DNA of 64,000 nucleotides from Mycolicibacterium aurum (GTDB lineage: Bacteria > Actinomycetota > Actinomycetes > Mycobacteriales > Mycobacteriaceae): the NCBI RefSeq assembly GCF_900637195.1, contig NZ_LR134356.1, positions 4,898,001 to 4,962,000 on the forward strand, in the 5' to 3' direction. Below, in pieces: positions 22,841-30,814 of the stretch. Position 1 is the first letter of the stretch. Each line of letters begins with the position of its first letter. The notes beneath the pieces were generated by a model. That model ran no database searches. It saw only the letters and a program-made list of their open reading frames with translations, and was not told the origin of the DNA. A program made the translations under genes and the position numbers.

Positions 22841-22909
22841 CGCTGGTGCACAGTGATTTGGTCGCCCGCCAGGGTGGCGGGCTCTGGACGACGTAGGAGG
22901 TGGATTACT

Positions 22910-23359
22910 GTGCTTCGTTTCGATCCGTTCAGCGATATCGATGCTCTCACCCGTGGCCTGCTGACAAGTCAGACCGGTTCAAACCGCACTCCTCGGTTCA
23001 TGCCGATGGATCTCTGCAAGATCGACGACCACTACGTGCTGACCGCCGACCTGCCCGGTGTCGACCCCGGCTCGGTCGACGTCGACGTCGACAACGGCAC
23101 GCTGACCATCTCGGCACACCGCACCGCAAGGTCGGACGAATCAGCCCAGTGGCTCGCCAACGAGAGGTTCTTCGGTAAGTACCGTAGACAGCTGTCCCTC
23201 GGCGAAGGCGTTGACACCGCAGCGATCTCGGCAACCTACGAGAACGGCGTCCTGACGGTGACGATCCCCGTCGCCGAGCGGGCCAAGCCACGCAGAATCG
23301 AGATCAGCCATACCGGGGCCAAGACCTCGATCGGAACAACCACGGTCGACGCCGAATAG
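22910..23359 (+). CDS. Hsp20 / alpha-crystallin small heat-shock protein
   Basis: A 149-residue small heat-shock protein with the N-terminal LRFDPFSDIDALTRGLL, an alpha-crystallin domain (about residues 35-125: DLCKIDDHYVLTADLPGVDPGSVDVDVDNGTLTISAHR, FFGKYRRQLSLGEGVD, AISATYENGVLTVTIPV) and a short tail. It is an ATP-independent holdase that keeps unfolding proteins soluble, similar to mycobacterial 18-kDa antigens. GTG 22910 is fixed by AGGAGG at 22895-22900; the frame is open to 22853 but has no RBS there. HrcA control through the upstream CIRCE element is likely. Confidence 0.94.
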   Translation: MLRFDPFSDIDALTRGLLTSQTGSNRTPRFMPMDLCKIDDHYVLTADLPGVDPGSVDVDVDNGTLTISAHRTARSDESAQWLANERFFGKYRRQLSLGEGVDTAAISATYENGVLTVTIPVAERAKPRRIEISHTGAKTSIGTTTVDAE

Positions 23360-23369
23360 CCTCGGCCGG

Positions 23370-23966
23370 TCAGCCGTTGCGGTCCAGTCGGAACAGCAGA
23401 TTGGACCGCACGGCCGGCCATTCGATGTCGAGAATCGAGTACACAACGGTGTCGCGTCGCGACCCGTCGGGCAGCAGTTGGTGACTGCGCAGCACACCGT
23501 CGAGCTTTGCGCCGAGCCGCTCGATCGCCGCCCGGCTCGCCGCGTTGAAGAAATGCGTTCGGAATTCGACTGCGATGCAACCCAACTCACCGAAAGCGTG
23601 GCCCAGCATCAGGAGCTTGCACTCGGTGTTGACCGCGGTACGCCGCGCGGCGGCGACGTACCACGTGTTCCCGATCTCCAGCCTACGATTGGGTCCGTCG
23701 ACGTTGAGGTAGCTCGACGAACCGACGATGGATCCGTCGCGCGCTCGCGCCACGAACGTCAAACCGGTATCCGGCGCCTGCACGGACAGCCGCATGTCGA
23801 CCCACTCCGCGGCGGCGCCGGCCTTCGGTGCGGCAGTGAACCACAGCCGACCCAACTCACCATCGGCCGCTGCGGCTTCGATCTCCGGAAGATGTTCGCG
23901 GGTAAGCGGTTCCAACGTGACCCGGTGGTCACCGGACAGGATGACGGGCTCGACGAAACCGCTCAC
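23370..23966 (-). CDS. GNAT family N-acetyltransferase
   Basis: A 198-residue GNAT protein of the RimJ/RimL-like type, with RVTLEPLTREHLPEI near the start, TFVARARDGSIVGSSSYLNV, RLEIGNTWYVAAARRTAVNTECKLLMLGHAFGELGCIAVEFRTHFFNAASRAAIERLGAKLDG spanning the acetyl-CoA site and FRTHFFNAAS as motif B. It should acetylate an amine with acetyl-CoA; the target is unknown. GTG 23966 overlaps the preceding stop as GTGA. It converges on hsp20 with 10 nt between stops. Confidence 0.9.
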   Translation of the reverse strand: MSGFVEPVILSGDHRVTLEPLTREHLPEIEAAAADGELGRLWFTAAPKAGAAAEWVDMRLSVQAPDTGLTFVARARDGSIVGSSSYLNVDGPNRRLEIGNTWYVAAARRTAVNTECKLLMLGHAFGELGCIAVEFRTHFFNAASRAAIERLGAKLDGVLRSHQLLPDGSRRDTVVYSILDIEWPAVRSNLLFRLDRNG

Positions 23967-24394
23967 AACGCCCTGCGCGTCGATGCCCAGGCGGCCAGCA
24001 TGGTCCACACCGACAGCAGCACCGCGACCAGCGCAACCGAGCCCCCGACATAGAGGCCGTATCCGGCCGACACCGGCGGGTACACGTACAGCCGGTAGTA
24101 CCAGACGGCCAGCACCACGAGTACGACCGAGATCGCCAGCGCTGTGGTCGATGCCATCCGGCCCGAGATGTTGCGTGCCGACATCGCTCCGGCGACGACC
24201 AAACTGGACGCCAGCAACACCACCAGTTGGCCGACCCCGAATCCGGGCGGGGGTACCGGCATGGCGCCCGCGACGCCGCCGATCGCGTTCGCCCGTCCCC
24301 CACCCTCGGCCACCGTCAGCCAAGGCAACCAGGCGCTCACCGCGATCACCAACGCACACAGCGCGACGAGCCACCCTGGACGCGCGCGAGCCAT
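23963..24394 (-). CDS. Four-segment membrane protein of unknown function
   Basis: A 143-residue protein with four hydrophobic segments (about residues 8-28, 53-70, 80-100, 112-135) and a Gly/Pro-rich extracellular loop after the first. I do not recognise a family. It is coupled to the GNAT gene by a 4-nt overlap and divergent from the cupin gene. The positive-inside pattern (ARARP at the N-terminus) suggests the N-terminus is cytosolic. Confidence 0.72.
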   Translation of the reverse strand: MARARPGWLVALCALVIAVSAWLPWLTVAEGGGRANAIGGVAGAMPVPPPGFGVGQLVVLLASSLVVAGAMSARNISGRMASTTALAISVVLVVLAVWYYRLYVYPPVSAGYGLYVGGSVALVAVLLSVWTMLAAWASTRRAL

Positions 24395-24419
24395 GCGAGA
24401 AGACTACTAAAGTGAGCCG

Positions 24420-24866
24420 ATGAGCGATCTCCCTGAATGGGCGCGTCGTCTGGACCTTTCCCCACATCCCGAAGGCGGCTGGTTTCGGGAGACGTGGCGG
24501 AGCGAGCTGACGGTTCCACAATCGGTGCTCCCGCCGGATTATTCGGGGAGCCGCAACGCCGGGACCGCGATTCTGTTCCTGCTCATGCCGGGCCAGCAGA
24601 GCGCCTGGCACACGGTGCGCAGCGCGGAGCTGTGGCTGTACCACTCCGGTGGACCCCTGCTGCTCGAGGTGGGCCCCGACCAGGAGACCGCGACCACGCA
24701 CCTGCTCGGCGCCGACATCGTGGCCGGCGAGAGCCCGCAGTTCGTCGTCCCGCCGGGACACTGGCAGCGGGCCCGGCCCCGCGACGAGCACCCCTGTCTG
24801 GTGAGCTGCGTCGTGGTCCCGGGGTTCGACTTCGCCGACTTCGCGCTCGGCGCGCCTACCGACTGA
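24420..24866 (+). CDS. Cupin family protein (DUF985)
   Basis: A 148-residue single-domain cupin. The family signature HPEGGWFRETWR is at residues about 16-27, with the cupin strands AGTAILFLL, SAWHTVRSAELWLYHSGGPLLL and VVPPGHWQRARP behind it. DUF985 cupins include proteins annotated as RmlC-like; a metal site could be formed by the His/Glu of WHTVRSAE. Activity unknown. The end overlaps the convergent BKACE gene by 11 nt. Confidence 0.88.
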   Translation: MSDLPEWARRLDLSPHPEGGWFRETWRSELTVPQSVLPPDYSGSRNAGTAILFLLMPGQQSAWHTVRSAELWLYHSGGPLLLEVGPDQETATTHLLGADIVAGESPQFVVPPGHWQRARPRDEHPCLVSCVVVPGFDFADFALGAPTD

Positions 24867-25629
24867 GCAGATCCACCGCGGCGGCGACCAGCGCCGCATT
24901 CCCCGGCGCGACGGACCCGTCCGGCAGTGCCAGGGTGTCCTCCATCCCGATCCGGGTCTGCACCCCGCGCACTCCCGCGTGCTGCAAGAGCGGCCAACAA
25001 CTTTCGTCGAGTCCGTGCAACAGGACAGGCGCGGGCGAACCCGCCGCGGTCACGAGCGCGATCAGCTCGTCCGCGGTCTCGACGTCCCCATCGGCCCCCA
25101 GCTCGATCATCACCCTCATGCAGTGCGGCGCGATGTCGGAGGCGGCTGCCCATGACTGCGCCGCTTCGGCGTAAAAGATGCCGACCTCGACACCGAGACC
25201 GCGGCTGAGCAACAGCCGGGCCAACTCCGGCGAGCCGGGCTCGTGCCAGTTCAGTGACGCGAAGTCCGGTAGCACGGTCCAGCTCTCCACAGCGCGCAGT
25301 CGCTGGGCCGCGTCGGGCAGTGCCCAGAACCCCGTCGTGACACCGAGCGGAAGCCCGGGCACAGCGTGACGGACGGCCGCGACGGCGGCATCCACCTCGC
25401 CGGGCAGCAGGGAGTCCACGCCGTCCGCGTTCTTGGGATGCATGTGCACAGCCCTGGCACCGGCACCGTGCGCAGCCACGGCCTCGGCCGCCAACTGCTC
25501 CGGCGTGACCGGGAGATGAGGATGCTGGTCGGGCGTTCGAGCGCCGTTGATGCACGCCTTGACGTAGATCTTGGGGGCTCTGTCATCGGGGGCGTTGGTG
25601 GGTTCGGAGCTGCCGGACATGTCCACCAT
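24856..25629 (-). CDS. BKACE family (3-keto-5-aminohexanoate cleavage enzyme-like) protein
   Basis: A 257-residue protein of the DUF849/BKACE family, zinc-dependent Claisen-type enzymes that transfer acetyl from acetyl-CoA onto beta-keto acids and release acetoacetyl-CoA plus a new acid. Visible motifs: KACINGARTPDQHP near the start, ARAVHMHPKNADG with the zinc-binding HxH, LGVTTGFW, and VRVMIELGA-like strands ending in VQTRIGMEDTL. ATG 25629 is preferred because GAGGG lies 7 nt upstream; ATG 25620 is also possible. Substrates vary widely in this family. Confidence 0.85.
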   Translation of the reverse strand: MVDMSGSSEPTNAPDDRAPKIYVKACINGARTPDQHPHLPVTPEQLAAEAVAAHGAGARAVHMHPKNADGVDSLLPGEVDAAVAAVRHAVPGLPLGVTTGFWALPDAAQRLRAVESWTVLPDFASLNWHEPGSPELARLLLSRGLGVEVGIFYAEAAQSWAAASDIAPHCMRVMIELGADGDVETADELIALVTAAGSPAPVLLHGLDESCWPLLQHAGVRGVQTRIGMEDTLALPDGSVAPGNAALVAAAVDLLSR

Positions 25630-25771
25630 CTTGGCCCTCATGGGCGTGGGGTGCTGATCGGGATTCCGGGGCCGCGTAGATTCACACGCGAACCGTTTCA
25701 CGTTCCTCTAGCGGGGTAGTAGAGAACCAGCGCCCTGCCGGGCGTGATTTTCCGTGCCGACAGGATGGCCT

Positions 25772-26713
25772 ATGTCGAACATTTCAAGTAACCCGAAGTC
25801 CGAGACCGCCGAATCCGCGTGGTTGTCGAAATCCGCCTCGCAGACCCGCGGATCGGACAAGAAGGAAGTTCAGTTCCACTACGACATCTCCAACGATTTC
25901 TTCAAGCTGTGGCAGGACCCGAGCCAGACCTACAGCTGCGCCTACTTCGAGAAGGACGACTACACCCTCGAGCAGGCTCAGCTGGCCAAAGTTGACCTGT
26001 CGCTGGGCAAGCTCGGCCTGGAGCCCGGCATGACGCTGCTCGACATCGGCTGCGGCTGGGGTTCGACCATCCAGCGCGCCGTCGAGAAGTACGACGTCAA
26101 CGTCATCGGCCTCACCCTGTCGGAGAACCAGAAGCAGCACATCGAGCAGAACCGGTTCCCGAACATCAAGACCGAGCGCAGCATGGAAGTGCGTCTGCAG
26201 CCCTGGGAAGATTTCGACGGCTCGAACACCCACGTCGACCGGATCGTGTCGATCGGCGCGTTCGAACACTTCGGCTTCAACAAGTACGACGACTACTTCA
26301 AGAAGACCTTCAGCTGGCTGCCCGACGACGGTGTGCAGATGCTGCACACGATCATCATCCCCAGCGATGAAGAGATCAAAGCCAAGAAACTGCCCCTGAC
26401 CATGTCGAAGGTGCGTTTCATCAAGTTCATCATGGACGAGATCTATCCCGGCGGACGTCTGCCGCTGGCCGCGCAGGTCACCGATTCCGCGACGCGCAAC
26501 GGCTACACCGTCACCCGCGAGCAGCACCTGCAGCCGCACTACGTCAAGACGCTCGACACGTGGGCCCAGAACCTGCAGGACAAGAAGGACGAAGCCATCG
26601 CGATCACGTCCGAAGAGATCTACGAGCGGTTCTACAAGTACCTGGCCGGGTGCGCAGACCTCTTCCGCGACGGCTACACCGACGTCTTGCAGTTCACCTT
26701 GGAGAAGAAGTAA
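25772..26713 (+). CDS. Mycolic acid / cyclopropane-type SAM methyltransferase 1
   Basis: A 313-residue member of the CmaA/MmaA/UmaA family, which adds methyl or methylene from SAM to double bonds in meromycolate chains. SAM site LLDIGCGWGS at 89-98; active-site residues equivalent to CmaA1 Cys35, Glu140 and His167 are C56 (YSCAYFE), E165 (GAFEHFG) and H192 (MLHTI). Tyr of LQPHY is also kept. ATG 25772 is preferred to the in-frame codon at 25754, with AGGAT upstream. The N-terminal 30 residues are longer and more polar than in CmaA1. Which methylation it performs cannot be told from sequence. Confidence 0.92.
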   Translation: MSNISSNPKSETAESAWLSKSASQTRGSDKKEVQFHYDISNDFFKLWQDPSQTYSCAYFEKDDYTLEQAQLAKVDLSLGKLGLEPGMTLLDIGCGWGSTIQRAVEKYDVNVIGLTLSENQKQHIEQNRFPNIKTERSMEVRLQPWEDFDGSNTHVDRIVSIGAFEHFGFNKYDDYFKKTFSWLPDDGVQMLHTIIIPSDEEIKAKKLPLTMSKVRFIKFIMDEIYPGGRLPLAAQVTDSATRNGYTVTREQHLQPHYVKTLDTWAQNLQDKKDEAIAITSEEIYERFYKYLAGCADLFRDGYTDVLQFTLEKK

Positions 26714-26761
26714 CTGACGGCCGTGTAGTAATTTGGATACAGGCGTTGCCTGTTTTGTGAA

Positions 26762-26784
26762 CGCGCGGAACGAGTTTCCGCGCG
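26762..26784. repeat. 9-bp GC-rich hairpin between the two methyltransferase genes
   Basis: CGCGCGGAA (26762-26770), loop CGAGT, TTCCGCGCG (26776-26784). It lies 48 nt after the first gene and 26 nt before the second. There is no T-tract, so it is either a weak terminator, a processing/stability element or a protein site. Confidence 0.55.
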
Positions 26785-26810
26785 ACAGTCGGGATGGAGG
26801 TCGGTCGGGG

Positions 26811-27704
26811 ATGGCCGGGAGCAAGGTAGACCCACCGCAAGGCACGAACATGGAGCCTCATTTCGAAGAAGTGCAGGCGCATTACGACCTTTCGGATGAC
26901 TTCTTCGGTCTGTTCCAGGATCCGTCGCGGACGTACAGCTGTGCGTACTACGAGCGCGAGGACATGACCCTCGCCGAGGCTCAGATGGCAAAGATCGATC
27001 TGTCGCTGGGCAAGCTCGACCTGCAGCCCGGCATGACGCTGCTCGATATCGGCTGCGGGTGGGGCTCAGTGCTCAAGCGCGCCGTCGAGAAGTACGACGT
27101 CAACGTCGTCGGGCTGACGCTGAGCCGGAACCAGCGCAAGTACGCCCAGGAGCTTCTCGACGGCGTCGACACCGACCGGTCGCGCCGCATCCTGCTGCGC
27201 GGCTGGGAGCAGTTCGACGAGCCGGTCGATCGCATCATCAGCATCGAGGCCATCGAGGCGTTCCCGCAGGAGCGCTACGGGCCGTTCTTCAAGATGTGCA
27301 GCAGCGCGCTGCCCAGCGGTGGGCGCATGCTCATCCAGGCGATCCTGGGCCATCCGCTGAAGAAGTGGCCCGAGATGGGCATTCCGATCGTGATGTCCGA
27401 TCTGAAGTTCATGCGGTTCATCGCCAAGGAGATCTTCCCGGGCGGCTCGGTGCCGGGCGAGGACAACATCAAAGAGCTGTCCGCCGAAGCGGGCTTCACC
27501 CTGGAGAAGACGCAGTTCCTCAATCAGGACTACGTGCGGACGCTGGACACCTGGGCGGAGGCACTGGAGGCCCACCACGAGGAGGCCGTCGCGGCGACCT
27601 CCGAAGAGGTCTACCAGCGGTACATGAAGTACCTCACCGGCTGTAGCGACTTCTTCAACCGCGGTATCAGCGAGCTCGGGCAGTTCACCCTCGTCAAGGC
27701 GTGA
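26811..27704 (+). CDS. Mycolic acid / cyclopropane-type SAM methyltransferase 2, active-site His replaced by Gln
   Basis: A 297-residue paralogue of the preceding enzyme. The SAM motif LLDIGCGWGS (77-86), C44 (YSCAYYE) and E149 (SIEAIEAF) are conserved. However, the residue 27 positions after that Glu, which is His167 in CmaA1 and H192 in the upstream paralogue, is Gln 176 (MLIQAI), and the usual GAFEHF box reads EAIEAF. The bicarbonate-based deprotonation used by cyclopropane synthases may thus be altered, as in hydroxylating or branching relatives. ATG 26811 is chosen (GGAGG 10 nt upstream); the frame opens at 26733 and ATG 26850 is also possible. Confidence 0.9.
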   Translation: MAGSKVDPPQGTNMEPHFEEVQAHYDLSDDFFGLFQDPSRTYSCAYYEREDMTLAEAQMAKIDLSLGKLDLQPGMTLLDIGCGWGSVLKRAVEKYDVNVVGLTLSRNQRKYAQELLDGVDTDRSRRILLRGWEQFDEPVDRIISIEAIEAFPQERYGPFFKMCSSALPSGGRMLIQAILGHPLKKWPEMGIPIVMSDLKFMRFIAKEIFPGGSVPGEDNIKELSAEAGFTLEKTQFLNQDYVRTLDTWAEALEAHHEEAVAATSEEVYQRYMKYLTGCSDFFNRGISELGQFTLVKA

Positions 27705-27720
27705 CGCGCGGCCTGGACTC

Positions 27721-28971
27721 TCAGGGCCGGCCGAACACCAGCGACACGTTGTGGCCGCCGAAGCCGAACGAGTTGTTGATCGCGTACTCGTAGTTGCCCG
27801 GACGGGGGCCGCCGGCGACCACGTCGAGGTGGATGTCGGGGTCCAGGTTCTTCAGGTTGCGCGTCGCGGGCACCACGCCGTCGCGCAACGCCAGCAGCGT
27901 CAGGATCGATTCCACCGCGCCCACCGCGCCGACGGAGTGGCCCAGCGCCGCCTTGGGCGCGAACACCGCGGGCGCGTGCGCGCCGAGGGCGTTGTTGATG
28001 GCCACGGATTCGGCGACGTCGCCCACGGTGGTACCGGTGGCGTGGGCGTTGATGTGGTCGATGTCGGACGGTGACAGGCCGGCCAGCTCGATCGCCCGCG
28101 TCATCGCGTGCCCGGCCCGCAGCCCGTTCGGGTCGGGTGCGACCATGTGGAAGCCGTCGGAGGTGATACTGGCGCCCATCAGACGGCCAAGGACGTTCGC
28201 GCCGCGCGCCTTGGCGTGCTCCTCGGTCTCGATCACCAGAAGCGCACCGGCTTCCCCGAACACGAATCCGTCGCGGTCCCTGTCGAACGGCCGACAGGCG
28301 CCAGCGGGGTCGTCGTTATTGGTCGACATCACGATGCGCATCTGGGCGAACCCGGCGATCGGTACCGCCTCGATCCTGGCTTCGACTCCCCCGCAGATCG
28401 CGATGTCGGCCTCGCCGAGGACGATGTGGCGCCACGCCTGGGCCAGACCTTCCGACCCGGACGCGCACGCCGATACGGGCGAGAGCACGCCGGCCTTGGC
28501 GCCTCGGTCCAGCGCGACCGCCGCGGACGGACCGCTGGGCGCGTACTGCTGGACCGCCGTCGGGTTGACCTCGTCGAGCTGGTCCGCGCGCAGGTGTTCG
28601 TAGGCGAACAGGAGTTCCTCGATACCGCCCATCCCGGTACCGATGGACACCGCCAACCGGCGCGGGTCCACGTCGGGCGCGCCCGCGTTCTCCCACACCC
28701 GCCTACCGAGTACGAGCGCCATCCGCTGGACGTAGGAGTTGTTCGTGTTCTCCTCGGGTGTGAGCTGCTCGTCGAACGTCTCCAGCAGGTGGCCCCCGAT
28801 CCGGACCGGGAGGTCGAACTCGTCGATGAACGAGTCCTCGAGTGTCCGGATGCCGCTGCGCCCGTCCAGCAGGCCCTGCCATGTCGACTCAGCGTCCGTC
28901 CCGAGCGCCGTCGTCATGGCGGTTCCGGTCACCACCACGTTCGGGAACTTCCGGTTCCGCATCTTCGTCAT
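27721..28971 (-). CDS. KasA/KasB-like beta-ketoacyl-ACP synthase
   Basis: A 416-residue condensing enzyme with the same length as M. tuberculosis KasA and nearly the same residue numbering for its catalytic set: C169 (SACASGS), H310 (NAHATGT), K340 (APKAALGH) and H345. It should extend acyl-ACP chains with malonyl-ACP, as KasA/KasB do for meromycolate. ATG 28971 is fixed by GGAGGG 5 nt upstream; the frame continues to 29031. It stands beside two mycolate methyltransferases instead of in a fabD-acpM-kasA-kasB operon, so it may be an additional Kas with a special chain length or substrate. Confidence 0.93.
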   Translation of the reverse strand: MTKMRNRKFPNVVVTGTAMTTALGTDAESTWQGLLDGRSGIRTLEDSFIDEFDLPVRIGGHLLETFDEQLTPEENTNNSYVQRMALVLGRRVWENAGAPDVDPRRLAVSIGTGMGGIEELLFAYEHLRADQLDEVNPTAVQQYAPSGPSAAVALDRGAKAGVLSPVSACASGSEGLAQAWRHIVLGEADIAICGGVEARIEAVPIAGFAQMRIVMSTNNDDPAGACRPFDRDRDGFVFGEAGALLVIETEEHAKARGANVLGRLMGASITSDGFHMVAPDPNGLRAGHAMTRAIELAGLSPSDIDHINAHATGTTVGDVAESVAINNALGAHAPAVFAPKAALGHSVGAVGAVESILTLLALRDGVVPATRNLKNLDPDIHLDVVAGGPRPGNYEYAINNSFGFGGHNVSLVFGRP

Positions 28972-29066
28972 CGTCACCCTCCGCGCAACTTCAGCGGTAC
29001 TTACCCAACTATGACGATATTTCATCGCCACGAGTAGTGGATTCTCGCGCGGGTATGACGGCTGCC

Positions 29067-29282
29067 ATGAGTGAGAGCAGCTTCCGCAAAGGCGACAAGG
29101 TGACGTGGCAAAGCCATGGCAGCACCGCTGAGGGCACCGTCGAGGAGAAGATCACCTCGGACACCGAGGCGGCCGGCCGTACGGTCCGGGCGTCCGAGGA
29201 CGAGCCGCAATACCGTGTGCGCAGCGACAAGAGCGGCAACGACGCCGTGCACAAACCCGACGCGCTGAAAAAGAAGTCCTGA
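29067..29282 (+). CDS. DUF2945 (Tudor-like, HVA1 family) small protein
   Basis: A 71-residue protein with the DUF2945 pattern: FRKGDKVTWQSHGSTAEGTVEEKIT, then PQYRVRSDKSGNDAVHKPDALKKK. The fold is a small SH3/Tudor-like barrel found alone in many bacteria; its biochemical role is not established. ATG 29055 upstream in frame would add four residues (MTAA). It is divergent from the kas gene; the shared 95-nt region contains no obvious operator. Confidence 0.85.
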   Translation: MSESSFRKGDKVTWQSHGSTAEGTVEEKITSDTEAAGRTVRASEDEPQYRVRSDKSGNDAVHKPDALKKKS

Positions 29283-29308
29283 CCGGCACAGCAAACCAGC
29301 GGTTTCGG

Positions 29309-29339
29309 GTAGTTGGCCAGCCGTGGGTTGACCAACTAC
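29309..29339. terminator. Hairpin between convergent DUF2945 and aldehyde dehydrogenase genes
   Basis: GTAGTTGG (29309-29316) and CCAACTAC (29332-29339) form an 8-bp stem with a 15-nt loop in the short gap between two convergent stops. There is no T-run. Position suggests a bidirectional terminator of the U-less type proposed for mycobacteria. Confidence 0.5.
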
Positions 29340-29361
29340 ACCGAAGTCGCGCCCTGGCGGT

Positions 29362-30786
29362 TCAGTCGGGGGCGTAGCCCAACGCGGCCTTGGTCTCCAG
29401 GTACTCGTCGAAGGCGAACTGACCCCACTCGCGGCCGTTGCCACTGCGCTTGTAGCCGCCGAACGGCGCGGCCATGTCGAAGCCGTGGTTGATGGCCACC
29501 GAGCCGGCGCGGATACGGCGGGCCACCGAGCGCGCCGTGTCCAGGTCGGCACCAGACACGTAACCGGCCAGGCCGTACTCCGTGTCGTTGGCGATCTCCA
29601 GCGCCTGATCGAGGTCGTCGTAGCCGAGGATGCACAGCACCGGCCCGAAGATCTCCTCGCGCGCGATCGTCATGTCGTTGGTGACGTTCGCGAACACCGT
29701 CGGCTTGACGAAGTAGCCCGCGTCGAGTCCGTCCGGACGACCGGTGCCCCCGACGGCCACGGTCGCGCCCTCGTCGATGCCTTTCTGGATCAGGCCCTGG
29801 ATCTTGTCGTACTGGGCCTTCGAGGCGACAGGACCGATCGCCGTCTTGTCGTCGGCGACGCCGACCTTCACCGCCCCCGCCGTGTCGCGCGCAATGGCGA
29901 TGGCCTCGTCCATGCGGGAATTGGGCACGAGCATGCGCGACGGCGCGTTACAGCTCTGGCCGCTGTTCATCATCATCACCGACGTCCCGGCTGCCACACT
30001 CTTGGCGAAGTCGTCGTCGTCGAGGACGATGTTGGGGCTCTTGCCGCCGAGCTCCTGCGTGACGCGCTTGACCGTCGCCGCCGCGTTCTTGGCGACCTCG
30101 ACGCCCGCGCGGGTGGATCCGGTGAACGACACCATGTCGATATCGGGATGGCTGGACAGTGCCGCTCCCACGCCGGGCCCGTCGCCGTAGACAAGGTTGT
30201 ACACGCCGGCGGGAACCCCTGCGGCGTCGATGATCTCGGTGAAGATCTGCGCCGAGTACGGCGCGACCTCAGAGGGCTTGAGCACCACCGTGCAACCGGT
30301 GGCCAGCGCCGGATAGACCTTGACGGCGATCTGGTTGATCGGCCAGTTCCAGGGAGTGATCAGCCCGCACACGCCGATCGGTTCCTTGACCACCAACGTG
30401 CTGCCGTGCTGCTCCTCGAACGAGAAGTTCTTCAGCACGTCGATGGCGGTGGCGAGGTGCCCGAGACCGAGGCCGACCTGCGGCCCCGCGGCCAGCGACG
30501 CCGGTGCGCCCATCTCGACGCTGACCGCGTCGGCCAGGTCGGAGGCACGCTTCTGGTACTCGGCCATGATGTTGCCGAGCACCTCGAGGCGTTCCTCGCG
30601 GGTGGATTGCGACCACGTGAAGAAGGCCTTCCGTGCCGCCTCCACCGCCTTGTCGACGTCGGCGGAACTGCCGATCGCGATCTGGCCGGAGACCTGCTCG
30701 GTGGTGGGGTCGTCGACGTCGAGGGACCTCTTCTCCACGGGGTCCACCCACTGGCCGTCGATGTAGAACTTCAGGTATTCACGCAT
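29362..30786 (-). CDS. NAD(P)-dependent aldehyde dehydrogenase
   Basis: A 474-residue ALDH. Catalytic Glu is in ELGGKSPNIVLDDDD (about residue 250) and catalytic Cys in MNSGQSCNAPSRMLVP (about 284); the cofactor loop FTGSTRAGVEV and the EEIFGPVLCI motif are intact. It oxidises an aldehyde to the acid. Start ATG 30786 is chosen; in-frame GTG 30795 is three codons upstream. It is the last gene of the leftward catabolic operon, 28 nt after the TPP enzyme, and would naturally oxidise an aldehyde released by that enzyme. That pairing is inference. Confidence 0.93.
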   Translation of the reverse strand: MREYLKFYIDGQWVDPVEKRSLDVDDPTTEQVSGQIAIGSSADVDKAVEAARKAFFTWSQSTREERLEVLGNIMAEYQKRASDLADAVSVEMGAPASLAAGPQVGLGLGHLATAIDVLKNFSFEEQHGSTLVVKEPIGVCGLITPWNWPINQIAVKVYPALATGCTVVLKPSEVAPYSAQIFTEIIDAAGVPAGVYNLVYGDGPGVGAALSSHPDIDMVSFTGSTRAGVEVAKNAAATVKRVTQELGGKSPNIVLDDDDFAKSVAAGTSVMMMNSGQSCNAPSRMLVPNSRMDEAIAIARDTAGAVKVGVADDKTAIGPVASKAQYDKIQGLIQKGIDEGATVAVGGTGRPDGLDAGYFVKPTVFANVTNDMTIAREEIFGPVLCILGYDDLDQALEIANDTEYGLAGYVSGADLDTARSVARRIRAGSVAINHGFDMAAPFGGYKRSGNGREWGQFAFDEYLETKAALGYAPD

Positions 30787-30814
30787 GACTTCCACTCTCC
30801 CTCAGATGGCGCAC

